Below are positions 8,009-17,167 of a DNA stretch of 64,000 nucleotides, in pieces (the first letter of the stretch is position 1; each line of letters starts with the position of its first letter). Origin of the DNA: Saccharopolyspora elongata (GTDB lineage Bacteria; Actinomycetota; Actinomycetes; Mycobacteriales; Pseudonocardiaceae); assembly GCF_004348985.1 (NCBI RefSeq), contig NZ_SMKW01000017.1, forward strand, positions 62,001 through 126,000, written 5' to 3'. The translations under genes and the position numbers were made by a program. Under the pieces are notes generated by a model, which had not been told where the DNA came from, did not search any database, and was given only the letters and a program-made list of their open reading frames with translations.

Positions 8009-8713
8009 TTACGCCGGCGGGCGGAACACTGCGAAGGGGTCCGTGACTTGCAGGTCCCGGCAGGTGAACTGGAACAGCGCGGGCGGGCGGCCGCCGGCCG
8101 GGCCCGCGGGCACCGTCCGGCCGGTGGGTTCCAGCACGCCCCGCCGCGACAGCACGCGCTGCAGGTTCGTCGCCGCGACCTGGTAACCGAGCGCGGCGGA
8201 GTAGATCCGGCGCAGCTCCGAGACGGTGAACTCGGCCGGGGCCAGCGCGAAGCCGATGTTGGTGTAGGACAGCTTCGCGCGCAGCCGGTCCTGCGCGGCG
8301 AGCACGATCAGCTCGTGGTCGAAGGCCGTCGGCGGCAGGGCGTCGACCGGGTGCCAGGCGGTGTCGGCGGGCACCTCGGGATCGATGTCGGAGGGCACCA
8401 GGCCGAGGAACGCGGTGGCGACCACCCGGCGGCCGGGCACCCGGTCCGGGTTGCTGAACACCGAGAGCTGCTCGACGTGGGACAGCTTGTGCACGTCGAC
8501 CTTCTCGGCCAGCTGGCGGCGGATGGAGGTCTCGACGTCCTCGGTCGCCGCGAGCCGCCCACCGGGCAGTGACCAGCGGTGCACGTCCGGTTCCTGGGCG
8601 CGTTGCCAGAGCAGCACCCGCAGCCCGTCGTCGCGGATCTGGAGGACTCCGGCGAGCACTTCGTGACCAGCGTCGCCCTTGTCCGCACAACTTGCGGTGT
8701 TAGGATATGGCAC
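8009..8713 (-). CDS. nrtR: NUDIX-domain transcriptional regulator of NAD synthesis, NrtR-like
   Basis: 234 residues: an N-terminal NUDIX-like domain (LQIRDDGLRVLLWQRAQEPD, WSLPGGRLAATEDVETSIRR) with a degenerate Nudix box, then a C-terminal winged helix (FTVSELRRIYSAALGYQVAA, followed by TNLQRVLSRRGVLEPTGR). NrtR proteins bind ADP-ribose or NAD-derived ligands and repress NAD genes. The divergent position from nadABC fits this. The GTG at 8713 lies 7 nt after TAGAAT, so it is probably leaderless. That -10 lies inside the GTTTTCG-N9-CGAAAAC palindrome, which predicts autorepression. Confidence 0.85.
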   Translation of the reverse strand: MPYPNTASCADKGDAGHEVLAGVLQIRDDGLRVLLWQRAQEPDVHRWSLPGGRLAATEDVETSIRRQLAEKVDVHKLSHVEQLSVFSNPDRVPGRRVVATAFLGLVPSDIDPEVPADTAWHPVDALPPTAFDHELIVLAAQDRLRAKLSYTNIGFALAPAEFTVSELRRIYSAALGYQVAATNLQRVLSRRGVLEPTGRTVPAGPAGGRPPALFQFTCRDLQVTDPFAVFRPPA

Positions 8714-8736
8714 GTTTTCGATTCTAAGGCGAAAAC
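8714..8736. promoter_or_regulatory. Candidate NrtR operator between nrtR and nadA
   Basis: Inverted repeat GTTTTCG-N9-CGAAAAC (arms 8714-8720 and 8730-8736). On the minus strand it overlaps the TAGAAT -10 hexamer of nrtR; on the plus strand it lies about 75 bases before nadA. It is the only clear dyad in the divergent intergenic region. Confidence 0.6.
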
Positions 8737-8811
8737 CTCGGAGCGCTTGATCCGGGGTGCTAGCGGAGCTTCCGGGCGGGTCGCCCCGGAGGGTCCGGCG
8801 AGGAGGACTAC

Positions 8812-9828
8812 ATGGCCGCGACTGCAACCTGGGAGCGGACCGACGCCGGTTATACCGGGGTGGAGCCCACCGCGGACTGGGCGCGCGAGGTGCGCCGGCT
8901 GGCGCACGAGCGGGACGCGGTGCTGCTGGCGCACAACTACCAGTTGCCGGAGATCCAGGACGTCGCCCACCACACCGGCGACTCGCTGGCCCTCAGCCGC
9001 ATCGCGGCGAACAGCTCCGCGAGCACGATCGTCTTCTGCGGCGTGCACTTCATGGCCGAGACCGCGAAGATCCTCGGCCCGGAGAAGACGGTGCTCATCC
9101 CGGATGCCCGGGCGGGCTGTTCGCTGGCCGACTCGATCACCGCGGACGAGCTGCGCGCCTGGAAGGCCGAACATCCCGGCGCGGTCGTGGTGTCCTATGT
9201 GAACACCACCGCAGAGGTGAAGGCGGAGACCGACATCTGCTGCACGTCGTCGAACGCGGTGGACGTGGTGCGCTCGATCCCGGCCGACCGCGACGTGCTG
9301 TTCTGCCCGGACCAGTTCCTGGGCGCGCACGTCAAGCGCGAGACCGGCCGTGAGAACCTGCACATCTGGGCCGGGGAGTGCCACGTGCACGCCGGGATCA
9401 ACGGGCCCGAGCTCGCCGACCGCGCGGCGGCGAACCCGGACGCGGACCTGTTCATCCACCCCGAGTGCGGCTGCGCCACCTCGGCGCTCTACCTGGCCGG
9501 CGAGGGCACCGTCGCCAAGGAGCGGGTGAAGATCCTGTCCACCGGCGACATGCTGACCGCGGCGAAGGAGACCGGCGCGCGCTCTGTGCTGGTGGCCACC
9601 GAGATCGGCATGCTGCACCAGCTGCGCCGCGCCGCCCCCGAGATCGACTTCCGCGCGGTCAACGACCGGGCGTCCTGCCGCTACATGAAGATGATCACCC
9701 CCGCGGCGCTGCTGCGCTGCCTGCGGGAAGGCGCCGACGAGGTGCACGTGCCGGTGGACGTCGCCGACCGCGCGCGGGCCTCGGTCGAGCGGATGATCGC
9801 GATCGGCAAGCCGGGAGGCGGCGAATGA
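8812..9828 (+). CDS. nadA: Quinolinate synthase
   Basis: 338 residues. It condenses iminoaspartate (from NadB) with dihydroxyacetone phosphate to quinolinate, using a [4Fe-4S] cluster. Family signatures are [68 protein letters not shown] and a C-terminal [15 protein letters not shown]. Cysteines at about 76, 143/144, 219/221 and 289 include the three cluster ligands; I cannot assign them individually. The ATG is preceded by GAGGAGGA. It is the first gene of a tightly coupled nadABC operon. Confidence 0.97.
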   Translation: MAATATWERTDAGYTGVEPTADWAREVRRLAHERDAVLLAHNYQLPEIQDVAHHTGDSLALSRIAANSSASTIVFCGVHFMAETAKILGPEKTVLIPDARAGCSLADSITADELRAWKAEHPGAVVVSYVNTTAEVKAETDICCTSSNAVDVVRSIPADRDVLFCPDQFLGAHVKRETGRENLHIWAGECHVHAGINGPELADRAAANPDADLFIHPECGCATSALYLAGEGTVAKERVKILSTGDMLTAAKETGARSVLVATEIGMLHQLRRAAPEIDFRAVNDRASCRYMKMITPAALLRCLREGADEVHVPVDVADRARASVERMIAIGKPGGGE

Positions 9829-11426
9829 GCTGGGAAGCGGGCGCGGACTTACTCGTCGTCGGCACCGGCGTCGCGGGCCTGACGGCGGCGCTGCGGGCCC
9901 GTGAGCTGGGCCTGCGGGTGCTCGTGGTCAGCAAGGACTCCGCGACGGCGGGCAACACGAGCTGGGCGCAGGGCGGCATAGCCGTGGTCCGGCCCGACGA
10001 GCTCGACCTGGGCGACAGCCTGCGCGAGCACGTCGAGGACACGCTGACCGCAGGGGTCGGACTGTGCTCGCGCCCGGCGGTGCGGGACATCCTCGCCGAC
10101 GGCGCGGCGGCGATCGCGCGGCTGCGGGCGGCCGGTGCCCGGTTCGACGCGGGCCCGGACGGCGAGCTGGCGCGCACCCGCGAGGGCGGGCACAGCGCGT
10201 TCCGCGTGATCCACTCCGGCGGCGACGCGACCGGCGCGGAGGTGCAGCGCGCGCTGTCTGAAGCCGTGCGCGGCGGCGGGATTCCGATGCTGGAGCAGCA
10301 TTGCATCGTCGAGCTGCTGCGCGGTGACAGCGGCGCCGTGGTCGGTGCGGTCGCGATGGACGCCGAGAACAGGCCGGGTGTGCTGCGCGCCCCGGCGGTG
10401 CTGCTGGCGACCGGCGGGCTCGGCCAGCTCTACGCCGCCACCACCAACCCCGAAGTGTCCACTGCGGACGGAATCGCGCTCGCGCTCCGGGCCGGTGCCT
10501 CCGTCGCGGACCTGGAGTTCGTGCAGTTCCACCCGACGGTGCTCTACACGCCGGGCGGGCCGCGGGGGCGGCGGCCGCTGATCACCGAGGCGGTGCGCGG
10601 CGAAGGCGCGGTGCTCGTCGACGTGCACGGGCGGCGCGTGATGGAGGGCGAGCACCCGCTCGCCGACCTCGCGCCGCGCGACGTCGTGTCGGCGGCGATC
10701 AACCGGCGGGCCGCCGAAACCGGCGCCGAGCACGTGTTCCTCGACGCCACGAGCATCGGGGCCGGGTTCCCCGAGCGGTTCCCGACGGTCCACGCGGCGT
10801 GCCGGGCGGCCGGGATCGACCCGGTCCGCGAGCCGATCCCGGTGGCCAGCGTCGCGCACTTCTCCTGCGGCGGCGTGGTGTCCAGTGTGGATGGTCGCAC
10901 CGCCGTGACCGGGCTCTACGTCGCCGGTGAGGTCGCGTGCACCGGGCTGCACGGCGCGAACCGGCTGGCGTCCAACAGCCTGCTGGAAGGCCTCGTGGTC
11001 GGCGGGCGCGCGGCCGAGGCGGTGGCCAAGGACCTGTGTTGCGGGCTGCTCAACCGCAAGCCCGCCGGCGCGGCCCTGCAGTCCGCGATGGCGGTGGTCG
11101 ACCGGGATCTGCTGCAGCGCACCATGAGCCGGTACGCCGGCATCGAGCGCGACGACGAGGGCCTGGCGACCGCGACGAAGGAGCTGGACCGGGCGGCCAT
11201 CGTCCGTCCACTTAGTAATCGGCAGGCGGTCGAGGACTCCTCGCTGGCGCTGACCGCGCAGGCACTGCTGGCGGCGGCCAGGCAACGCGCGGAGTCGCGC
11301 GGCTGCCACCGCCGAACGGATTTCCCGGACACCGACGACCTGCGCTGGCGGCGCAGCACGGTGCTCCGGTTGGACGCCTCGGGGTGCCTCATCCACACCG
11401 CGGGCGGGATTGCGAGGACGGCATGA
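9825..11426 (+). CDS. nadB: L-aspartate oxidase
   Basis: A 533-residue FAD enzyme oxidising L-aspartate to iminoaspartate for NadA. The N-terminal dinucleotide fold is [20 protein letters not shown]. Substrate-loop motifs of the fumarate reductase/succinate dehydrogenase flavoprotein family follow ([56 protein letters not shown]). A C-terminal helical domain completes it. It starts at an ATGA overlapping the nadA stop and overlaps nadC in the same way. Confidence 0.97.
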   Translation: MSWEAGADLLVVGTGVAGLTAALRARELGLRVLVVSKDSATAGNTSWAQGGIAVVRPDELDLGDSLREHVEDTLTAGVGLCSRPAVRDILADGAAAIARLRAAGARFDAGPDGELARTREGGHSAFRVIHSGGDATGAEVQRALSEAVRGGGIPMLEQHCIVELLRGDSGAVVGAVAMDAENRPGVLRAPAVLLATGGLGQLYAATTNPEVSTADGIALALRAGASVADLEFVQFHPTVLYTPGGPRGRRPLITEAVRGEGAVLVDVHGRRVMEGEHPLADLAPRDVVSAAINRRAAETGAEHVFLDATSIGAGFPERFPTVHAACRAAGIDPVREPIPVASVAHFSCGGVVSSVDGRTAVTGLYVAGEVACTGLHGANRLASNSLLEGLVVGGRAAEAVAKDLCCGLLNRKPAGAALQSAMAVVDRDLLQRTMSRYAGIERDDEGLATATKELDRAAIVRPLSNRQAVEDSSLALTAQALLAAARQRAESRGCHRRTDFPDTDDLRWRRSTVLRLDASGCLIHTAGGIARTA

Positions 11427-12271
11427 CCATCGATCTGGACGACGCGCGCGAAGTGGTGCGCACGGCGCTGGCGGAGGACCTGCGCTACGGGCCGGACGCG
11501 ACGACCGCGGCGACGGTTCCGGCCGGCGCGGTCGCCGAGGCGGGGTTCAACACCCGCAAGGCCGGCGTGGTCGCGGGCCTGCCGCTGGTGCGGCTGGTGC
11601 TCGACGAGGTGCTGGGCGCGGACGCCTACGCGGTGCTCTCCGAGCGGGCCGACGGCGACGTGCTGGAGCCCGGCGACTGCGTGCTGCGGGTGAAAGCGCC
11701 GGTCCGCGGCCTGCTCACGGCGGAGCGCACGGCGCTGAACCTGCTGTGCCACCTCTCGGGCATCGCGACCGCGACGGCCGCGTGGGTCGAGGCGGTCGAG
11801 GGCACGGGCTGCCGGATCCGGGACAGCCGCAAGACGCTGCCGGGCCTGCGGGTCCTGCAGAAGTACGCGGTGCGCTGCGGCGGCGGCGTCAACCACCGGA
11901 TGGGCCTCGGTGACGCGGTGCTGATCAAGGACAACCACGTGGTCGCTGCGGGCTCGGCGGTGGCGGCGGTGCGGGCCTGCCGGGAGCACGCGCCGGACCT
12001 GCCGATGGAGGTCGAGGTGTCCACGCTGGACGAACTCGACGAGGTGCTGGCGGAAGACGTGGCGCTGGTCCTGCTGGACAACTTCACCCCGCAGCAGTGC
12101 GCGGAAGCGGTGCGCCGGGTCCGCGCGGCGGCGCCGCGAACGGAGCTGGAGGCATCGGGCGGCCTGACGCTGGAGGTGGCGAGGGCCTACGCGGAGACGG
12201 GAGTCCAGTACCTGTCGGTGGGAGGCCTGACGCACTCCTCCCCGGCCCTGGACCTCGGCCTGGACATGTAG
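11423..12271 (+). CDS. nadC: Nicotinate-nucleotide pyrophosphorylase (quinolinate phosphoribosyltransferase)
   Basis: 282 residues. It converts quinolinate and PRPP to nicotinate mononucleotide, the third step of the operon pathway. Signatures are TAERTALNLLCHLSGIAT, RDSRKTLPGLRVLQKYAV, GGGVNHRMGLGDAVLIKDNH and EVEVSTLDELDEVL. The ATG at 11423 overlaps the nadB TGA; an upstream in-frame ATG would lie deep in nadB. It ends 1 base before the convergent 49-residue gene. Confidence 0.96.
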   Translation: MTIDLDDAREVVRTALAEDLRYGPDATTAATVPAGAVAEAGFNTRKAGVVAGLPLVRLVLDEVLGADAYAVLSERADGDVLEPGDCVLRVKAPVRGLLTAERTALNLLCHLSGIATATAAWVEAVEGTGCRIRDSRKTLPGLRVLQKYAVRCGGGVNHRMGLGDAVLIKDNHVVAAGSAVAAVRACREHAPDLPMEVEVSTLDELDEVLAEDVALVLLDNFTPQQCAEAVRRVRAAAPRTELEASGGLTLEVARAYAETGVQYLSVGGLTHSSPALDLGLDM

Positions 12272-12421
12272 CTAGTCGGTGGCGAAGGGCTCGGTGAACA
12301 GGTCCGCGTCCCACTGCTCGACGAGCGCCCGATGAGTGCGATGCCAATCGTTGTGCGCGAAGCAGCGCTGAAGCGTGTCGTCGGGACCAGACTCGGAGTG
12401 GTGCGTGTCGTGCTCTGTCAC
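12272..12421 (-). CDS. Small hypothetical protein coupled to the Uma2-family gene
   Basis: A 49-residue frame starting with a GTG whose GTGA overlaps the stop of the Uma2-family gene, so it would be translated by coupling. The product is His- and Asp-rich (HDTHHSESGPDD, CFAHNDWHRTHRALVEQWD). I recognise no family. Its tight fit between that stop and the convergent nadC stop supports it as a real gene, but it is short and could be chance. Confidence 0.45.
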   Translation of the reverse strand: MTEHDTHHSESGPDDTLQRCFAHNDWHRTHRALVEQWDADLFTEPFATD

Positions 12422-12993
12422 AGCAGCGATTCGAAGTCGATGCGGAGCTCGACGGGGTCGGACACCGCGAGCTTGCCGGTGTCCACCCCGGCCGGGGCGT
12501 AGAGCCGTGTTGTCGGATCCAGCCGGTAGCGGAATGCGGCCAGCCGCCCGTTGTCTTGGTGTTCGCGTTCGATACGCCAGAAGTGTTCGATACCCGCAGT
12601 GGCGTACTCGGCGGGCTTGTCGGTTTGGTCGGCGGTGACCGAGCCCGGTGACATCACCTCGACGACCAGCAGGCAGTGCTGCGGGCGAAGCACAGCCTCG
12701 TCCGGCAGAGCTGAGTCGTAGACGACGATGTTCGGCCGGCGGTTGAGCAGGGGCACGTCCCGTAGCCGAAGGTCGACATCGAAGTCGACAGTGAGTCCGG
12801 GGCCAGCGGCAAGATCCAGTTCCTCCGCAAGGCGGCGAACGATCCTCTGGTGCGAGCGGCGAAGGGCAGGAGTCACGACGATGGCTCCATCGACAATCTC
12901 GATGCGGCGGCACACTTCCTCGGGCAGCGCCTCGTACTCCGCAGCGCTCAGCCCCTCCGGCGGTAGCGCCATCCAGTCAGGAAGTGCGGTCAT
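12418..12993 (-). CDS. Uma2 family (DUF820) restriction-endonuclease-fold protein
   Basis: 191 residues with the typical opening GLSAAEYEALPEEVCRRIEI and DGAIVVTPA. The PD-(D/E)xK-like core follows: RRPNIVVYD and LLVVEVMSPGSVTADQTDKP with AEYATAGIEHFWRIE. The ATG at 12993 follows GAGAGGGG on its strand. Uma2 proteins are abundant, mobile and functionally obscure putative nucleases. No methylase or partner is nearby except the coupled 49-residue gene. Confidence 0.85.
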   Translation of the reverse strand: MTALPDWMALPPEGLSAAEYEALPEEVCRRIEIVDGAIVVTPALRRSHQRIVRRLAEELDLAAGPGLTVDFDVDLRLRDVPLLNRRPNIVVYDSALPDEAVLRPQHCLLVVEVMSPGSVTADQTDKPAEYATAGIEHFWRIEREHQDNGRLAAFRYRLDPTTRLYAPAGVDTGKLAVSDPVELRIDFESLL

Positions 12994-13167
12994 TGTCGAG
13001 CCCCTCTCCCTACGGGTACCGGACCAGCGCAGCTGTAGCGCTTCGTCGCCGGGCATCTTGCACGACGATTAATTCACGTGGAGTGATCGAATGCTACCGA
13101 CCGTGTTCGAGCTCGTGGATGTCGGGCATGATTTCGTCATGGCTCAGTTGATCGGGGTGGGGTACTG

Positions 13168-14094
13168 GTGAGCACTGTGCAGCCCGAGCGGGTTCTGCCT
13201 TCTCCGCTGTTGGGCGGGATCTACCGGGCCCGGCGGCCGACCGGGCCCGTGGTCGGGTTGCTCGTCGTGCTGTTCTGCCTGCTCGTCGGGCAGGCCGTCG
13301 CCGGGGTGGTGCTGGTCGCGGCGTTCGGGTTGCCGATGAGCGCTCTGGTCGGCGGCGAGCTGGGGCTGACCACCCAGCTGGCGCTGATGCTCAGCTTCGC
13401 CGGGGCCGCCGGCCTGCTGGCGCTGTGGATCCGGGTCAAGGAGCGGCGGCCCTTCGGCTCCGTCGGGTTCTTCCCCGCGTCGCGCATCGGCGCGCACCTG
13501 GCGCTCGGGACCGCGGTGGCGGTGGTGCTGCTGTCCGTGCCGGTCGGCATCAACGTGCTCAGCGGGCAGTTCGAGATCGGCCTGGTGCGCGCCGCGCAGA
13601 TCGGCGGCGCGCTCGTGGCGCTGATCGGGTTCGCCGTGCAGGCCGGCACCGAGGAGATCCTCACCCGCGGCTACCTGATGCAGGTCACCTACCGGAAGTG
13701 GGGCCTGGTCGCCGCGATCGCCTTCCAGGCGCTGGTGTTCGCCGCGCTGCACGGCGTCAACGCAGGCGTCAGCGTGATCGCCCTGGTCAACATCCTGCTG
13801 ATCGCCGTGGTGCTGGCGTTCTGGGCGCTGGCGGAGGGCGGCCTGTGGGGCGTGTGCGCGTTCCACGCGGTGTGGAACTGGTGGCAGGGCAACGTGTACG
13901 GCATCGAAGTGTCCGGAATGGACATCCAGACGACCGTGCTGGAGATCGGCGGCTCGCCGGGCAGCGCGCCCCTGCTCACCGGCGGCGGGTTCGGCATCGA
14001 AGGAAGCCTGCTCACCACCGCGGTCCTGGCCGTCGCGGCGGTGCTCGCCGCGCTCGCCTACCGCCGGAAGCTCGCCCGCTCCCAGGCCGGGTGA
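13168..14094 (+). CDS. CPBP family intramembrane glutamic endopeptidase
   Basis: A 308-residue polytopic protein with about eight helices. Catalytic motifs of the CAAX-protease/bacteriocin-processing (ABI) family are visible: the EExxxR motif in GTEEILTRGYLMQVTYRKWG (Glu near 162), the FAALHG motif near residue 194, and WALAEGGLWGVCAFHAVWNW near residue 215-235. The start is GTG. The substrate is unknown. It converges on the nitrilase-family gene across a shared terminator. Confidence 0.88.
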   Translation: MSTVQPERVLPSPLLGGIYRARRPTGPVVGLLVVLFCLLVGQAVAGVVLVAAFGLPMSALVGGELGLTTQLALMLSFAGAAGLLALWIRVKERRPFGSVGFFPASRIGAHLALGTAVAVVLLSVPVGINVLSGQFEIGLVRAAQIGGALVALIGFAVQAGTEEILTRGYLMQVTYRKWGLVAAIAFQALVFAALHGVNAGVSVIALVNILLIAVVLAFWALAEGGLWGVCAFHAVWNWWQGNVYGIEVSGMDIQTTVLEIGGSPGSAPLLTGGGFGIEGSLLTTAVLAVAAVLAALAYRRKLARSQAG

Positions 14095-14095
14095 A

Positions 14096-14122
14096 GGGCG
14101 CCTTCCGAACCAGAAGGCGCCC
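14096..14122. terminator. Bidirectional terminator hairpin
   Basis: GGGCGCCTTC (14096-14105), 7-base loop, GAAGGCGCCC (14113-14122): a perfect 10-bp stem between two convergent genes. Confidence 0.75.
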
Positions 14123-14136
14123 CTCGCGGCGGGACT

Positions 14137-14928
14137 TCAGAAGCGGCGATTGGCGAGGACCGGGATGGCTTGGCGGGCCTGCTCGACCGCGGCCGGATCG
14201 ATGTCCACGACGAGGATGTCGGGAGAGTCGGCGAGCTGCGCGTGCACCTGGCCGAGTGGGGTCGCCGCGAGGCTGTAGCCGATGCCCGTCGGGGCCTTGC
14301 CGCTCGGCTCCCGGCCGACGCTGCGCGGGTCGGCCTGGTCGCAGGCCACCACCCACGACGTGGAATCCAGCGCGCGGGCGCGCACCAGCAGCTCCCACTG
14401 CTCGCGCTTGCCCTCGCCGGAACCCCAGGACGCCGAGGTGACGATCGCCGACGCGCCCTGGTCGGCCAGCGCCGTGAACAGGCCGGGGAAACGCACGTCG
14501 TAGCAGGTCGTGAAGCCGACCTTGGTGCCGCCGAAGTCCACCACCACGGGCTGCTCGCCCGGCGCGACGGTGTCCGACTCGGCGAAGCCGAAGGCGTCGA
14601 ACAGGTGGATCTTGTCGTAGGAGGTGTCCACGCCGCGGCCGGTGATCAGCAGCGTGTTGGTCACCCTGCCGTCCTCGGTGGGTGTGAACATGCCCGCCGC
14701 GACGGCGATGCCCGCCTCCTCGGCCAGCCGCCGCACCTCGGTGGCCCACGGCCCGTCGAGCGGCTCGGCCAGCGGCCCGAGCTTGATCCCGAAGCAGGCC
14801 ATCGTCGCCTCCGGGAAGACCGCGAGGTCGGCGCCGGCGTCGGCGGCCCGCCGCACGTAGTCGGCGACCAGCTCCAGGTTCGCCTTGGGGTCCGGGCCGG
14901 AAACGATCTGGCAGAGAGCAATCCGCAT
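14137..14928 (-). CDS. Carbon-nitrogen hydrolase (nitrilase superfamily)
   Basis: 263 residues with the full catalytic triad: Glu40 in AVFPEATM, Lys106 in TSYDKIHLFDAFG, and Cys142 in GFTTCYDVRFPGL. It would hydrolyse an amide or N-carbamoyl bond. The PGLFTALADQGASAIVTSAS segment resembles omega-amidase and nitrilase-like (Nit) proteins. I took the ATG at 14928 because AAGGA lies about 11 nt upstream; an ATG at 14940 is possible. It is divergent from the GntR regulator with a GTATAC operator between them, so it is probably regulated by it. Confidence 0.9.
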   Translation of the reverse strand: MRIALCQIVSGPDPKANLELVADYVRRAADAGADLAVFPEATMACFGIKLGPLAEPLDGPWATEVRRLAEEAGIAVAAGMFTPTEDGRVTNTLLITGRGVDTSYDKIHLFDAFGFAESDTVAPGEQPVVVDFGGTKVGFTTCYDVRFPGLFTALADQGASAIVTSASWGSGEGKREQWELLVRARALDSTSWVVACDQADPRSVGREPSGKAPTGIGYSLAATPLGQVHAQLADSPDILVVDIDPAAVEQARQAIPVLANRRF

Positions 14929-14962
14929 AACCACAACCATCCTTCGCTCACCCGTTACGATG

Positions 14963-14973
14963 TTTGTATACCA
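14963..14973. promoter_or_regulatory. Candidate GntR (FCD) operator, site 1
   Basis: TTTGTATACCA, with the palindromic core GTATAC at 14966-14971. It lies in the 85-base divergent region between the hydrolase and gntR. FCD-type GntR proteins commonly bind TNGTATACNA-like sites. The same core occurs at 17168-17173. Confidence 0.55.
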
Positions 14974-15013
14974 GCGATATGCATGCAGCTAGATTTCACA
15001 CAGGGGGTCTTCG

Positions 15014-15640
15014 TTGCCGTCGGGACGCGAACTGGCTTACGACCATCTCAAGGACACGGTCCTCAGCGACCCGTCGATGCAGGGGCAGTTCGTCAACGAA
15101 CAGGCGCTCGCCGACGAGATCGGGGTGTCCCGCACGCCGATCCGCGAGGCCCTGCTGCTGCTCGCCGCCGAGGAGCTGGTGCAGCTCGTGCCCAAGCGCG
15201 GCGCCTACATCGCGCCGGTCGGCGGCCGGGAGATCCGCGAGCTGTTCGAGATCCGCGCGATGATCGAGTGCTACGCGGCCCGCCGCGCCGTCGAGCTGGA
15301 CGCGGTGCCGCTGGAGCAGATGCGCGCCGAGCTGGACGCCCAGCGCGAGCTCGGCGGCGACGACCAGGCGCGCGCGTTCATCGACCGCGACCACGGGTTC
15401 CACGCCGCGCTGGTGTGCGCGGTCGGCAACGACATGCTCAGCAAGACCTACGACGCGCTGCGGGCCCGCCAGATCCGCGCGGGCATCGTGGCGCTGTTCA
15501 GCGTCAGCGGACGGCGCAAGGCGGTGCTCGCGGAGCACGAGGCGATCCTCGCGGCGCTCGCCGCGGGTGACGCGGAGGCCGCGACGAAGGCGATCACCGA
15601 GCACCTGACGGCGACGCAGCAGGTCGTCCTGGCGGGCTGA
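15014..15640 (+). CDS. GntR family transcriptional regulator, FCD (FadR-like) subfamily
   Basis: 208 residues. The N-terminal winged helix has FVNEQALADEIGVSRTPIRE then ALLLLAAEELVQLVPKRGAY. The C-terminal all-helical FCD ligand domain has ELFEIRAMIECYAARRAVEL, FHAALVCAVGNDML and EHEAILAALAAGDAEAATKA, with Asp/His metal-site candidates. The TTG start follows CAGGGGG by about 7 nt. Neighbouring genes and two GTATAC sites suggest local control of hydrolase, transporter and DUF2848 genes. Confidence 0.9.
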   Translation: MPSGRELAYDHLKDTVLSDPSMQGQFVNEQALADEIGVSRTPIREALLLLAAEELVQLVPKRGAYIAPVGGREIRELFEIRAMIECYAARRAVELDAVPLEQMRAELDAQRELGGDDQARAFIDRDHGFHAALVCAVGNDMLSKTYDALRARQIRAGIVALFSVSGRRKAVLAEHEAILAALAAGDAEAATKAITEHLTATQQVVLAG

Positions 15641-15649
15641 CGAGCGGCT

Positions 15650-15791
15650 CCCGATTTTAGGCGAAATTGGGAACCCTATTCCCGCATCACCCGGGCTTCC
15701 TGGCTGGGAAGCGCCCGATTTTAGGCAAAATCGGAAACCCCACCCTCGGGCCTCCCGGCGGGCGGGGTTTCCAATTTTAGGCAAAATCGGG
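15650..15791. repeat. Cluster of three CGATTTTAGGCAAAATCG hairpins
   Basis: Three copies lie between convergent gntR and the MHS transporter: 15650-15676 (CCCGATTTTAGGCGAAATTGGG core), 15714-15741 and 15764-15791. The best stem is CCGATTTT-AGGC-AAAATCGG. Copies 2 and 3 are flanked by GGAAACCCC and GGGGTTTCC and can fold into a larger inverted structure. All loops read AGGC on the plus strand. Confidence 0.8.
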
Positions 15792-15795
15792 CAGG

Positions 15796-17085
15796 TCACT
15801 GCGCGTTCCGGCGGCCCAGGGACAGGCCGATCAGGGTCACCACGCAGGTCGCCGTGAGGTAGCACGCCGGGGCGAACCAGGTGCCGAACGACGCGAACAG
15901 GTAGGTGAACAGCAGCGGGGCCAGTGCGCCGCCGATGACGCCGGCCAGCGTGTACGCCAGCGACGATCCGGTGGCGCGCAGCGCCGGGCTGAACTGCTCG
16001 GACACGAACGCCGCCTGCGGCCCGTACATGAGCGCGTGCCAGACCAGGCCGATGACCACGCCGAAGATCAGCAGCCCCGCGGAGCCGCCGCCGACCATCG
16101 GGAAGAACACGAACGGCCACACGCCGGCGCCGATCGCGCCCACCGCGTAGACCTTCCGCCGCCCCCACCGGTCCGACAGCGCGCCGGCCAGCGGCATCAG
16201 CACGAGCTGCAGCGTCGAGCCGAGCATGACCCCGGTGACCGCCCAGCTCTTCGGCATGTTCAGCTGCTGGGTGGCGTAGGTGAGCACGAACACGGTGAAC
16301 AACGCGTAGAGCACGTCCGGGCCGACGCGGGAGAGGATCGCCGACACCAGCGCGCGGGGTTCGCGGGTGAAGACGTCCCGCACCGGCGCCCCGGCCTGCT
16401 CGCCCTTCTCCTGCAGCTCCTTGAAGACCGGGGTCTCCTCCAGCTTCACCCGGATCCACAGGCCGAACAGCACCAGCACGGCGGAGAGCAAGAACGCGAC
16501 CCGCCAGCCCCAGGACATGAACTGCTCCTGGGTGAGCAGCGCCGCGAGCGCCGCCAGGACGCCGTTGGCCAGCAGGTTGCCCGCGGGCGGGCCGATCTGG
16601 GCGGCCGACGCCCAGAAGCCGCGGTGCTTCTCGCTGCCGAACTCGCTGGACAGCAGGACCGCGCCGCCCCATTCGCCGCCGATGCCCACGCCCTGCGCGA
16701 AGCGCAGCACCACCAGCAGCACGGCGCCGAGCGCGCCGACCTGGCTGTGCGTCGGCAGCAGTCCGATGAAGACGGTGGAGATGCCGGTGATGAGCAGGGT
16801 GATGACCAGCACCTGCTTGCGTCCCAGCACGTCGCCGAGCCGGCCGAACACGAAGCCGCCCAGCGGCCGGGAGACGTAGCCGACGGCGTAGGTGGAGAAC
16901 GCCAGCAGCGTGCCGGACAGCGGGTCGTGGCTGGGGAAGAACAGCTGGCCGAACACCAGCGCCGACGCCACCGAGTACGCGGCGAAGTCGTACCACTCCA
17001 GGGAGGTGCCGCTGAGGCTCGCGACGAAGGCCTTGATCAGGTCCTTGCGGGCCGGCCGGGCCGGCGTGGATAGCGCTTGGGTCAT
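15796..17085 (-). CDS. MFS transporter, metabolite:H+ symporter (MHS) family
   Basis: A 429-residue, 12-helix carrier. MHS/ShiA-KgtP-ProP-like motifs are present: SGTSLEWYDFAAYSVASALV near residue 25-45, GRLGDVLGRKQVL after helix 2, GIGGEWGGAVLLSSEF near 155, and DRWGRRKVYAVG in the second half. MHS members import organic acids and zwitterions. The ATG at 17085 gives a normal N-terminus. It is divergent from the DUF2848 gene with a GTATAC site between them, so it probably imports the substrate of this locus. Confidence 0.9.
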   Translation of the reverse strand: MTQALSTPARPARKDLIKAFVASLSGTSLEWYDFAAYSVASALVFGQLFFPSHDPLSGTLLAFSTYAVGYVSRPLGGFVFGRLGDVLGRKQVLVITLLITGISTVFIGLLPTHSQVGALGAVLLVVLRFAQGVGIGGEWGGAVLLSSEFGSEKHRGFWASAAQIGPPAGNLLANGVLAALAALLTQEQFMSWGWRVAFLLSAVLVLFGLWIRVKLEETPVFKELQEKGEQAGAPVRDVFTREPRALVSAILSRVGPDVLYALFTVFVLTYATQQLNMPKSWAVTGVMLGSTLQLVLMPLAGALSDRWGRRKVYAVGAIGAGVWPFVFFPMVGGGSAGLLIFGVVIGLVWHALMYGPQAAFVSEQFSPALRATGSSLAYTLAGVIGGALAPLLFTYLFASFGTWFAPACYLTATCVVTLIGLSLGRRNAQ

Positions 17086-17167
17086 CGGGGTCCATTTCCT
17101 GTGCAGGGCTTCCGGGGGTCGTTCGGCTCGTGGATGCCGACCACCGGGGTACTGTGATACACCAAAT

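Noticed and set aside
15650..15791. Possible short CRISPR array
   Set aside because: Three repeats are self-complementary, spaced unevenly, differ in flanks, and no cas gene is nearby. They are hairpin repeats.
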